From Paralichthys olivaceus (Eukaryota; Chordata; Actinopteri; Pleuronectiformes; Paralichthyidae): a DNA stretch of 64,000 nt. Of the stretch, positions 14,502-25,482 are shown in pieces. Position 1 is the first letter of the stretch; every line of letters starts with the position of its first letter. Both the position numbers and the translations under genes were made by a program. Below the pieces are notes generated by a model. The model was not told where the DNA came from. It ran no database searches and was given only the letters and a program-made list of their open reading frames with translations. Where the stretch lies: the NCBI RefSeq assembly GCF_024713975.1, contig NC_091097.1, positions 2,199,361-2,263,360 of the forward strand. The letters run 5' to 3'.

Positions 14502-15614
14502 GTATATATCAGGAGCAACAGGTCGTCTCCAGCCACTGACAGCCCCGACACACCGTCACCACTTCCTGATCCTGCCTTCCAGCTGGCTGTGGAGGCCAAA
14601 GAGCTGGTGGAAGGCGTCACTGCTGATGGCAAAGGTACAGAGAGCAGACTGGAGTACACACGATCTTAATACTCAGCTGGGCACCACACTAGAGCCGACA
14701 GCTTTGATGCCTGATTCATTCAGTTTCCAATCAAAAACATGTCATTCAAACACGTTTCATTCAAATATGAGAAGAGAAAGTGAATATATTTAGGTTTTGA
14801 AATGAAAGTCAGACAAACAAGCTTGAATTTAGGACATGGTAAATAGACTGTGTTTATAAAGTAAAACTGTGCTTTACAATACACATGACACTGATCCATT
14901 CACACACATTTAACACTGGCTGTTCTGCCTCCAGGAGCAGTTTGGAGCTCACTGAGCCGCTGCACCTCATTTGCATTAAATCCCCACAGTCACAATACTA
15001 TTACTAATATTATTGATAATATTACTTATAATAATGATAACTTTTCAAAACACATTTTGAATAAGGGGATAAAAGCAAGATAAATGAAACAACGTTGTTA
15101 CACAATGAAGTAACGAGTTAATCAGAACAGCACAAAAAAGGTCAAGAACAAATGGAACTTTATTAAAATATGTAACAGGTAAAACAAATGTGTATACATA
15201 TACATATATATATGTCCATACAGTCACAGAGAGGCATATGCATTTACACAGTTGGGTCCAGACGTTTTGAGTCAAGGTGCAGAAACAACTCAAAGGTGAT
15301 CAAGAGAAATGAAAGTGTTTGAATTCTTGTGTCAATGAGATACTCATTTGTTTAAAGTTGATATTTTGTATGTGAGCCTTGGTAATGATTGATGAGTGGG
15401 ATTTTTTTTATTTTAGCATAATGCTGCAACATGACACTGAAAACAGTGAAGGGCTCTGATTGCTTTCTGAATGAAAGAAGTAAATGCATGATCAAAAATG
15501 ATAACCGCTTTTCTTAGTCAAAGTTTTTTTCTGTCCATCTGTGATTAACCTGCAGCATCAGACCACGTGTCAGAGGCGGCGCCGGTCCCAGACATCAGCC
15601 CGCATCATATGTGA
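2075..15614 (+). CDS. stxbp4: Syntaxin-binding protein 4 (Synip), 3' part; 13 coding exons
   Basis: Family role: PDZ/coiled-coil protein that binds syntaxin-4 and restrains insulin-regulated GLUT4 vesicle docking. Coding exons: 2075-2181, 2312-2453, 2626-2698, 6444-6532, 8807-8903, 9415-9542, 9672-9764, 10506-10571, 10723-10935, 13284-13400, 14312-14361, 14513-14634, 15556-15614. All have AG/GT borders and total 1356 nt, giving 451 aa plus TGA at 15612-15614. Seen: the second half of the PDZ domain ([18 protein letters not shown]), a Ser/Pro linker, an EF-hand-like stretch ([19 protein letters not shown]), then a Glu/Lys/Gln-rich coiled coil over the 9672-13400 exons. The N-terminal PDZ exons were not found in 1-2074 and must lie upstream. 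The last exon encodes only about 19 residues and stops; no WW domain was found. The large introns (2.7-6.4 kb, 10.9-13.3 kb) hold repeats. Exon borders are by eye; gene identity is secure. Confidence 0.93.
2979..3070. repeat. Two TA dinucleotide arrays flanking a SINE tail fragment
   Basis: TA arrays run from about 2979 to 3009 and from 3045 to 3070. Between them, 3011-3045 matches the SINE tail (tagaaaagcactatataaat ... tttaccat). The arrays may have grown from the A/T-rich tail. Confidence 0.7.
4190..4300 (-). repeat. SINE 3' body fragment (minus)
   Basis: The stretch tggtaaatggtctgtattta ... cttgtctagtctcaatg is the reverse complement of the SINE end (catcaagactagaaaagcgc ... gaccatttacc) seen in several other places in this window. 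Confidence 0.6.
5239..5304. repeat. GT microsatellite, 66 bp
   Basis: Uninterrupted GT repeat in the large stxbp4 intron between exons 2626-2698 and 6444-6532. The rest of that intron (2699-6443) shows no exon; it includes a C/T-rich stretch at about 5820-5970. Confidence 0.95.
6150..6345 (+). repeat. Degenerate SINE copy
   Basis: Contains attcaatccccagc (B-box region) followed by gaagtgtccttgggacagat and actgaacc, the conserved SINE body. The tRNA-like head is eroded. It lies just upstream of the stxbp4 exon at 6444. Confidence 0.5.
6533..8806 (+). other. stxbp4 intron with no gene seen
   Basis: AT-rich intron. Short repeat tails occur near 7415-7450 (gcatttatacagtatagcac) and 7695-7740 (aaatcgctttggataaaagc), both typical of fish retroelement 3' ends. 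Nothing else is supported. Confidence 0.5.
9633..9817. repeat. GT array and AC array bracketing stxbp4 exon 9672-9764
   Basis: GT repeat at 9633-9665 ends 6 nt before the exon. AC repeat at 9769-9817 starts 4 nt after the donor. The two arrays are complementary in the transcript. Confidence 0.95.
11318..12480 (-). mobile_element. L2-like LINE fragment, 3' end of reverse transcriptase, interrupted
   Basis: On the minus strand, 11324-11737 encodes the typical C-terminal LINE-2-type region ([30 protein letters not shown]-like end). 12292-12448 encodes the part that normally precedes it ([16 protein letters not shown] ... [19 protein letters not shown]). The two blocks were contiguous before the insertion at 11814-12287. 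It is a 5'-truncated fossil inside the stxbp4 intron 10936-13283. Confidence 0.85.
11814..12287 (-). mobile_element. Solo LTR of an LTR retrotransposon, 474 bp
   Basis: On the minus strand the insert begins TGGTCATGCC and ends CCTTAACA, the canonical TG...CA ends. It is flanked by the 4-bp target duplication TCCT (plus strand 11810-11813 and 12288-12291). Inside, again on minus, is a TATATAAG box at about 12137-12144, followed downstream by AATAAA at about 11874-11880, as expected for an LTR. It carries a gtagacagacaggtaagcag-type minisatellite at 11900-11958 and a GA tract at 12225-12255. No internal coding region remains. Confidence 0.75.
13014..13170 (+). repeat. tRNA-derived SINE, near full length
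   Basis: The head ggctgtggctgaggggtaga with gcggtcatcctccaacta resembles a tRNA A-box. The B-box-like cagcggttgaaccc follows. The body is tgtatgaatgtgtgtgaatg and the tail gagtggtcattaagactaga, ending ttaccatttg. It lies in the stxbp4 intron upstream of exon 13284. Confidence 0.75.
13258..13280. repeat. GT array ending at the acceptor of exon 13284
   Basis: The GT repeat runs directly into tcag at the acceptor and replaces the usual polypyrimidine tract. Confidence 0.9.
14466..14498. repeat. GT microsatellite 14 nt upstream of stxbp4 exon 14513
   Basis: GT repeat followed by ctgtgtatatatcag and the exon. It is the only pyrimidine/U-rich sequence before this acceptor. Confidence 0.9.
14635..15555 (+). 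other. Last stxbp4 intron
   Basis: I searched it by eye for exons encoding a WW domain (two Trp and a Pro in about 35 residues) and found none. AT-rich, with a short ATA-rich patch at 14998-15045 and tacatatacatata at 15195-15210. Confidence 0.5.
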
Positions 15615-15957
15615 GCGACCAAGAGCCAGAGAGGACAGTGGGGGGGGGCTGAGCAGGTTGAGCTCACAGCTGAACCCACGACAGAACACACCACATCAAC
15701 AGCCAGACACGAGTACAACTTCTTCACTTCAATCAATTCAAATCCTCAGTTCATGCTGGCAGGTTGAACACAGCGCAGCCAATGTTTTAATGCCAAAGCT
15801 TTGCTCGCACACGTCAAATTAGTGTCTTCCTTTGAAATATTCGTCAGTCTTTCCGGAGGGTTCGGCAGCGGAGCGTGTTGAGCTCAGCCGTGACCCGAGG
15901 ACGCTCTTCCTTCAACTAATCACATGTACAGACGTTTCTATGAGAAGTGCTCTGCCA

Positions 15958-15963
15958 AATAAA
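15958..15963 (+). promoter_or_regulatory. Candidate stxbp4 polyadenylation signal
   Basis: AATAAA lies 344 nt after the stxbp4 stop codon on the plus strand and would place the mRNA end near 15980. It is the first canonical hexamer after the stop. Confidence 0.5.
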
Positions 15964-15979
15964 AACATCTGCTGGAATT

Positions 15980-18211
15980 CTCTTTTGTGTTAGTCAGACA
16001 GCAGGTGGTGTTGGAGGGGCTGCATGACCGAGTCCAACACACACACACACACAGACACACACACACACACAGCTGTAAACCTTGTTAGTACTCCTCCCTG
16101 ACCTCTTTTCTAACCACACACATAGATTGACTCCATGAACTGCATGTGGAGGATGGCGTGTTTGCTTGGACAGGACGATCCTGAGCTGGTCTTGCTTGCT
16201 GCCATCTGCCTCCCTCACACACTGTCACTTTTTGCCCTGCCACAGAGGAAGTCTTTCAATAACACAACAGTGTACCTTTTGTCCATCATGCTAACTTACA
16301 GAAGAGAATCGGGGCCATGTGAACTGTTTTTTGGAAAAAGAAAAATATAGATTCTGACATTATACTCAGAATTTAAAAAGAAAAATCATGCATTTTCAAA
16401 AAAAAGATTTTTTTACATGGCTCAAAACCTTTTCTGTAGTAACTCTCCTTGTGCCCTTACTCATGGATAAAAGGCAAATAATGAGGTTTCTAAAGAGACT
16501 GGACTAGAGCAGTGTTTGTTATCTACAGCTTCATATCACTGCATGGTTCCTCCAGGAGTGGCTGTACGTCAACGTAGCTCCAGATGTGTAAACTTGTGTT
16601 TAGTAGTCACACAGTCAGTCATAGGCTACATGTGGAATATTGAGTTTATTTCTACAGACGGCTGCTGATGCTTTTGAACGTTCTGACATGTCTTGTAGTT
16701 GAAGCAGTTTGCAACTTTTGGTGTGGCCTCATATTCTTTCTGTTACTATTTTATATTAAAGCAATAACTGACAACTGCACCCGATGTCCTGTTTACTTTA
16801 ACACTTTATTTCTGATCATGATGAGAGTGTGTGTGTGCCACAGCAGTCACTGTGCTGTTCACAATACAAGCGTAAGAACCCTGATCCATGACCCGGATCA
16901 CGAACTACACAGCTCTATGAACAAAGAGAATGATCTCACTATTGAAATGAAACAGGTGAGACATCCCTGTGGGGTGGCTGACGCAAAAAAAACCTTTACA
17001 AAAGCCCAAAGGAAGGTTGTGGGGCAGAACTTATTTTTGTCTTTAGAAATAATATAATAAAATAAACAAATAATAACTTAAATCCCCACTTCAATATAAG
17101 GACCAATTACCATTATACTGAAGTCAGCATGCTAGCCCCAGAGAGATGTTCAGGTACATGTAGTACCTTTAAAACAACACACAGAAAAATGGAGGAACAC
17201 TCAACTGAAAATGAAGAAATACAAATACTCTTAACTAAAAAACTATTCTTTGAAAGAATCAAAGAACAAAAATGTCCGATTCCTTGAAGGACACGATCAG
17301 ATTTAGTCCAGTCTGTCATAAAACAATATTTACATGAGTATTTGTACACTGAGGACAGTTGAGGGAGACGTCCCTTCTTGGACTAGTACCCCTGCTGCCA
17401 CTGATGGGAGAAGAAAAGTTGAACCCAAGCTTCAGCAGCAGAAGATCCGTTCTGTTTCTTACTGCTCCGACAGTCTGATGTGTCTCAGACGGCTCACACC
17501 TCACAGTACAAACACTGGCCATGTGAGTGGTGGTGGTAGTTTTTGGATCAGACTTGACAGAATGTGGCAGTATCCCCACAGTCAGCTCCAGTCTGTGCCG
17601 AGCTGCTCCGCCTGCTCGCTCTTGACATTCATCCCTGTGTTGCGTGTGCCAGCCCCCCCCCACACTTTCCTGTTCCCCTCTCATTGGTTATTTCTCTTCA
17701 TCTCCAAGATGCTGAGGCCACAGATGCATTCTGTGAAAATAACGTGTCAGCGTTGGTGCAGCTTACAGTGGGAACTCACAACAGTACATGTGATGGGCTG
17801 AGGATGCTTTCCATTCCAGACCTTTTTACAGTAATGCTGTGTAGTCTGTACCAAGCTACAGTAAAACTTCAAAAATATATTCATAAAAATATAATCTGAT
17901 TATCAGGAACTCTCCCAGCACCGTGGTTATGCATGTGCCAACGTGGCTTCTTACTTAAATACATCATGTGATAGAACCAGGGAGGTTTGGGTCGGACTGT
18001 TGCATGAATCCTTTAAAGTGTAAACTAGTAACAGAGTTCAGTCACATCCCTTCAACTGGGTTTGACTCTTTTTGGATTCAATATAACGTCACGTACAGCC
18101 TGTGGAGTAAAGATAAGGTCTGACCCTAAATTATGTGAACGATAATTTGGATTCATAGAGCAGAGAGAAAACCATACTGTCCATTAGAACGTCACAGTCC
18201 ATGATGAGGGA
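15980..18211. other. Convergent 3' ends of stxbp4 and rrn3
   Basis: No coding exon found. The region lies between the two stop codons and probably contains the rrn3 3' UTR. Minus-strand AATAAA hexamers (tttatt on plus) lie at about 16807-16812 and 16633-16638 and could end rrn3 mRNA. Open frames at 17316-17684 and 17334-17801 overlap on opposite strands and match nothing I recognise. A CA tract occupies 16036-16071. Confidence 0.5.
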
Positions 18212-21200
18212 CTAGAATGGTTTCTGGTAGCAGAAGGGGGGTGAGCCCATGCCTGGGCTGTGGAGGTTTGAGTCGTAGGAGCTGGGAGTAATTCCCACAA
18301 TGCCCTCAGCCTGCGGTGTCTCCCCGCACAGGAAGTCATCCTCGTCCTCCTTGGAGCCCTGACAGACAGAGAAAGAACAGCCAGGTCCAAGTGAGGTTTA
18401 AGTGACTGTGAGGAACAAAAAGTCCAAATCCAACAGACAACATCTTCACAATCAAAGACACATTTCCAGTTGGACGTCATCTGACCAGAGAGACCAAGAC
18501 TTACACTACACCGGTTTCACAAAAATGTAGTTTTTCCCCACAGCTAGCTCTCTCCCAAGTTCCCCGGTCTATGAGGCAGTGCAGTGAGGTGCTGCAGTAT
18601 TTACTGAACACGATTAGACTTTCTGTCTCCTCACCTGTGGTGCCGTTTTGCCAGGAAGCACCTCCATGTCTGCCAGTTCCTCCCAGACCTGGTAGAGTGG
18701 CTCAATCTGCTGACCGGACCTGTGAAAACATGCAAACTCTGTATGGGAGCTTTGTATGGAACACTGTCATCACAACACTTCCTGTGCACCAGGACACTGT
18801 AGATAAATGATTTGAGAAGTGGCCATGACAGTAATGATACAGCCTGTAGGGGCGGCTGTGGATGAGGGGTAGAGCGGTCGCCCCCGACCTGTACAATAGC
18901 AGCTCGAATCCCAGCTCATACCGAAGTAACCTTCGGCAAAATGCTGAATCCCCTAATTGTAGGGGGCTTTGAATATAAAGAAATGTAATGTACCTCTTGA
19001 GCAGGTAAGGGTCGAAGGGGAAGACGCTGTCCAGAGGGTTGGTGTTGGTGGTCACATAGTCGCCTCCTGCTGAGCTGCGGATCACTGGCAGCATGTGGCG
19101 GTTGTTCCTTTCTATGATGGTGTAGCAGAACACCACCTGGTACTTCCTGCAACAAAAGCAAGGAGTCGTTTAAATCACACTTTGCTTTATCTGATAATTA
19201 ACCAGTTTACAAAGTGTATCATACATTGGCCTTTGTCTGCATTGGAATTCATGTGGGATGCCCATTTGACAGCAATATTTCAATTTTATGTAAAAAAAAC
19301 AAACATAGTAGGTATATAAAATGTGTGTGTGTGTGTGTATGTGTGTGTGTGTACCTGGTGATAGCAGCAAACATGTTGGTGACTGAAGGAAGGCAGACTT
19401 TGAGAGGGTTCAGCTGACACATCACTACCCGCTCCAGGTTCAAACTCTGCAGGTACTCCAGACCTGACAGACAAACACACACACACACACACACACACAG
19501 TTGTAAAATAAAATATATTTGCTGTGTATTTGCGGCCATGTTTTCCATTTGGGGCTTAAGGTGTGTCTTGTACCTTTCTTCATGTTGCCCTCCAGCATGG
19601 CTCTGTGTCTGAAGATGAGTGTGTAGAAGACGGCCTGGCAGGCTGAGTAGAAGGGCCCATGCAGGCTGATGTCACAGCAGGCCTGTTTGCCGCTGCTGTC
19701 CTGACTGTCGATGTAGCGATGGATCCAGGAGAGCAGCAGGTCCAGACAGGCCCGCACAGTGCTGGGGGAGGGGTTAGAATAATTGGATTAACAGCTGGAT
19801 AATGATGGACACTAGAGCTGTTTTCAGACATGCAGTAAACTCTGGAGAACCCCCCCCACCCGGTGAAGGTGTGTGTGTGTGTGAACGCATATGTCAGAGT
19901 GAGAGCCTCCGGGGATTCTGTAGACTTTCTCCACCTGCCCCCTTGTTAAGTCCATTAAGAGTCTGGAGGAGATGATATGAGAACATAGCAGGAGAATCTT
20001 CACAGGATTCACCACAAAAACACATGATCTCCGGAGCGGAATTAATACGTAGTCCTGCCGGCTGCACCACCCCTCACCTGAATCCTGTGGAGGATTCTTT
20101 TGCTGATGTGAACCGCCCGCTGCATTGTTCATGTGTGAAAGGCAAACTGCAGAGAAAGTCCAGACCCAATTCCCTGGAGTTCCTCCGCAGGTCATGTCTA
20201 ACCACAGCTTAGGACTACGAGGAATAAACTACCGGCTTTTACTTTTCTTAAGCAGAAACTTGATGTAAACTCACGGAACAGGGACGAACTTGGCTCGGGC
20301 CAGGAAGCTTCCCAGGAATCCAGCGGCAGCCTGGCGAAGGACAGCAGGCTGAGAGGGGTTCTGTAGGATCTTCCACAGGTGCTCCAGGAAGGCCTCTGCC
20401 AGGGCCTGGGGAGATGTAACATACATAATGTTACTTTGACTGCTGATGTCTTCTCCAGGAAAACAAGGGACTGGTCATCTTTTGAGCAGATGTGTTTGCC
20501 ACAGAACGGTAACATTTCATTTCAATTATTCAGCAGCAATAATTGATGTTTGGCCAGGTTGTGGCATTGGAACATTGCATTTCACTAGCTGATGAATGGA
20601 TGGTGCGTGAAGACCAGACTGAGGGTTAAATGCTACATATTGCTTTTTCCTAGCACTACACTGACTACACAGGGAGTACTGACCAGTCTGAAGCTGCAGA
20701 GGTAAAAGAGTGTGTACTGGACGTGACAGGAAGCGTGTGTTGGCAGAATGAGTTTGTCAAACACACTCAACAAATCCTTGTACAGCTCCTTCGTCTTCTC
20801 CACATGAAGAGAGCCTAAGAGAGAAATCAAAGCACTGAACACCACTGATGACATGTTACAGCTTAAAACCATCCCTTTACAAGGATGCATCCTAAGACAC
20901 AAAGTACATTTCATATTTTCTCACACTCAAAGATGTCTTGACGTGTCTTTAGTTCTGTTGAACTTTGTCAGGGACTGTTTAAAGCCTAACCCCTGATACT
21001 GGTCAACATGAGAAATGTGATCCTCAGTGTAAAAGCTGTGTTATCCATCTACCGTTTAAAAAGCAGACGTCCTTGATGTAAGACATCATCACAGCCATGA
21101 GAGTGTCCAGCCGCTCAGCCACTGGATGGGCCATCGCAGTGGTGCTGGGGGGCCGATCTGCTGCCACGTCCTCATCCTGACACACAGATGGAGAGAGCCA

Positions 21201-22208
21201 GGGCGGGAGGAGGGGGTGAAAATGATGACAAACTCAGAAAAAAGGGCTTTAACTTAAACTCCCTCTTCCACTCCTTTCATATTCTTTCACACAACTACAC
21301 TCAGCTCTTGCATTTCTATTTATTTCACTTCTGCTGTACAACTTAAAATTTTCTTAGTATTTCAACTACATTTCTTTTCCATTTGAAGTTTTAATTCAGC
21401 TATAGTGACATACAGACTCCAGTATGCTGTATAAGTCCAAGAACTCACAATGTTACAAATGCTCTAGAGCTGGAGAGTAAAACGCTCAACTTCATCCACT
21501 TAATACTTTGCTGTGGTGTAAACTGTAGAATGAATTATGCCATTTTATCTATTTATTAACTATTTTATATTTGACAAACCTAACCCTAAATAGTACTTTA
21601 TGCTGTGTCAGCGACCCTGGTACTAACGACAAACATTTCACACCGGATGTGTACCAGAGGAGAACCCAAACCCCTGCAGGTTGTTACCATGTCAAAGAGC
21701 CCCTCCTCAGCGTGCTCCTCTGCCCCCTGGCTCTGCACGGCATTCTCCTCTGCTTCTTCAATGTGTGAGCGGGATGCACTCACCTGAAACATACCACACA
21801 CAGTGTTACAGACCAGAGGAGACACACAGGAGACATCATGTAGATGTACCATGATTTGTGTTGTTGATTAAATAAAGTGTTGAATTACCCAAAGAACACA
21901 CACGATCTTTAAGAAGTTTGTGGCACTTTATCATTGCAAAGTGTACCGTTCTGCAGTCTGCACTGCTCTCTCCCCCTCTCTCTCTCTCTCAAAAACCTTG
22001 AGCTGAGACATTAGACCCAGTCTGCCACGCCCCAAGCAAGTGTATTAATTCTTAACACCCACATGTAGAGCTGATCTATATAACAGCATCTTGAAACAAT
22101 ATTTATGTGTTCCTGGATCAGCAGAGCGTTGCTTCTTCTGGAACAATGAGGAAAAAGGAAGGAACACCATGTTATGTGATAATCTGCAGGAAGAGCTTCT
22201 CTCCTGTC

Positions 22209-22251
<43 letters not shown>

Positions 22252-25200
22252 CCCCATAAAGCACTTTGATTTAGAGGTGAAACACTCACATCTAGTTTGA
22301 GCATCTTTTCAAAGATCACCTCCAGCACGTCTCGTCGAATAGACGGTATGTACACTGTCACTCTCAGGAGGTTGTGGACATAACACTCCTGTAAAAAACC
22401 ACAAGAACAACATATCAGAGTTTTAGCGGAACCAAACTGTTAAGTACAATGTGTTGAGGAGTTAGGGTGTCAGAACAAAGTTATTCACAAATAATAACTT
22501 ACAGTATTCATATAAATATCATGTGTATCAGGTTGCAACAACAAAGCAGGTTGCTCAGACGAAAATGATGCATTTTTTAGACAGTGAAGTAACCGAGTTA
22601 TCGTTTTATCACAGCTTGTTTGAGTCTTCTGATCATTGTATGGATGATTGCCCAGACAAAACCAATGGCTGTATATAAAGTTGAAACCATCCTTGGGAAA
22701 AATGGATTTGACCGTTTAAGTTGGTGATGCTCTCATTAAGTGTCTGAAGTCACCACACATCCATATTCACAAGTTACAATTTGCCTTTGAGTGCTAACAA
22801 GGTGCAACATGCTCTGTTCTCAACCCTCAACTGGAGTGAGGACAAACTGCCCAAAAGAATTGATTATATCTGAGTCGATCTACAGCATCAACAACTTGTC
22901 TCTCACCAGGGTTCTGGAGGATTTCTGTATGAAAGGGAAGTTCTCTTGCACAATGGGCATCAGAAAGCGACTTGTGCTGAAAGCAGAAGGAAAACTTTTA
23001 CATTTCAATCCATTTAAAAGTCGTCATTACATTATTCAATGTGTTTACAGAGATGAAGTAATTAGTAATTTGGTTTATTGGAGAAAACATCAGATTTATT
23101 GCTGTGTAAGAACCTAAAAAACTAAGCAGGAGAAGAGAAATGTGAAGTAACTCACGCTGGAACGTATTTGGTGATGAGCTGTAATGCCTGGTGACACCGA
23201 TCAAAGCTTCTAGGGAGGTCTTGAAAACAAAAGGAAGAGTGCAGGAATTATTCATTTCTATTTAACTAATGAGGATATCAGCTTTGCTCTAAAATTGCCC
23301 TGCTTAACATTCATACCTCACAACTCTCACTGTACTCCCCTGTTAACCCCCCCTGACTGCAGCAAGCAACCCAAACACAGTCCTGATCAGACATATAAAG
23401 TGCTCACAGTCCTGAAAGATAGTGCTAATGTTAAACACAACCACTTAATACATGAAAACAGCAATAGAAATGAGAAAGATGATACTCACTCTCATCTTCA
23501 TCATCTGAATCAGAGATATCCACTCCCCCTTCACAGATGGTCAATCGCTCTGAAAACAAACATTATTTCTCCATGAGTCACTGGTAGTGGAACATAACAT
23601 CTGTCTTAATCTGATTTATCTGTGGCCACAATATTAACACTGACCGACTGTTTATTTTCTTTTTTAAATTAGTACAATCTCCTTTTAATTGTAAAGCAGG
23701 GCTGAGCAATGATTCCCTAAACTCCTTCTTGACACACTGAGTCAGTGAGAGACACTCTTTCTCACTAAAGCTGCTTTCAGACATGCACTGAACTCCAGAC
23801 ATCCTGCACAGTTTCTCTGGAGGACGTTTATATCCAAGTGAGAGCCTCTGGATTTTCTGACCTCCCCAGTATAAAGTCTGCAGAAATTCTGGAGGAGACG
23901 ATGTGGGAACACAGCAGGAGATCCACTACTGGATTTACCGCGAGCGGGTTGATGACGTTTCTAACACGCGACAGACGCAAAAGTGAAAAGCAAAAAAAAC
24001 AAATATCTCAAAAGAGCAGAGCCATTCATGTAGAAGACACCAACAAAGATGTCACGAGAGCTTAAGTGATAAGAGTTGACGGCAGTGACATTGTAAACAA
24101 AAAAGTGTCTGAGCGGATCATCTCCCACTTCATTTTGCATGTGTTAAAGGAAAACTGCAGAGAAAGTCCAGACCCAATCCTCGTCAGCATCTCCTCTACA
24201 ACAGACCATTATCATAGTATGACTGGTTTTGTGAATCGAAATGGCGTACGTGATTATTTGCAGGGTTTCTAAAGGCTTCAACGAGTTAAATTTAAGACCT
24301 TTAAGGACCTTTTTAAAGACCATAGTGAATGAAATTAATTAAGACCAATGTCAAGTATGAAAGATATGAGAGAATAGCATAGAATAGACACTGCTAACAT
24401 CTGTGCTCCTGGGAAGGAACTTCAACACACAGACATTACAAACCATGCATGCTGCCAGAACATTTCTCTTAGAAAAGAGTCCGAGCTCAATTGAAACAGT
24501 GTTGAATTAACATACCAAGAGAGATGTAAATGCCACAGGGATGTAACATAGTCAACAGATACCAACATTACCTCACATCATCACTCTGTATGTTTGAATT
24601 TGTGAAACACTGGATTATTTTACAACCTATCAAGGGAACATACTGGGAGTGAAGTGGGAGACCACCATCTTGAGGCAGGAACACAGGTAGACAGTCTGTG
24701 CTGAGACCAGGTTACTGAGGAAGGTCATGTACTCATCCACCACCGCATGGCTCCGGCCCACCCATGGAAGCCTCTAATAAAACACACAGAGAAGAGTTTC
24801 AGCATGAAAACATTTGTCAATAAAGACAAAATCTGAATGGTCCATTCATATCTGAGTCTGGGTGCCTGATGGAGTTTGGGATGAATGACATGTTTGGGGT
24901 GGGTTGCACTGTGGGACTCTGGGACTAAAGTCTCCCAGTGACCTTCATGTACAATACGTACCTCCTGCAGTCTCATTTTGGAGCGTCCACAGTAATCATT
25001 TAGTCAGAGCCTCCCACACACTGGCCTTACATATATACCACTATAATATCAATCTGTTGCTTATTTGAATGCTGTATTTCTCCTCAGATCTCTAAGAAGA
25101 CCCTCAGGACCTCCTTGAGGCCTAGGTGATGTCTCTGTGTTGTTCATTGTATCTGACCAGTCAGAGATCAAGTCATGTTGTGATTACAGCAAAAAAAACT

Positions 25201-25424
25201 GAAAGATTTAAGAAGCTGGAACCAGAATATTTTGACATCAGCTGCTGATGGTACAAGTCTCATGATGGACCCTCACCAGGAGAGTATAGATGAGCTGCTC
25301 GTGGTCCTTGGTTAGCTGGGTCACACATCTCCGAAATTCTTGCAGCCAGCTGATGATCTGAGCATCCTGACAACAGAACAGAGACATAGTGGAATGTGAT
25401 TATACTGATCCCAGATCATAACCA

Positions 25425-25482
<58 letters not shown>

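Noticed and set aside
17316-17899. Overlapping frames of 155, 122 and 111 residues
   Set aside because: They lie in the shared 3' region of stxbp4 and rrn3, on conflicting strands, without homology or exon borders.
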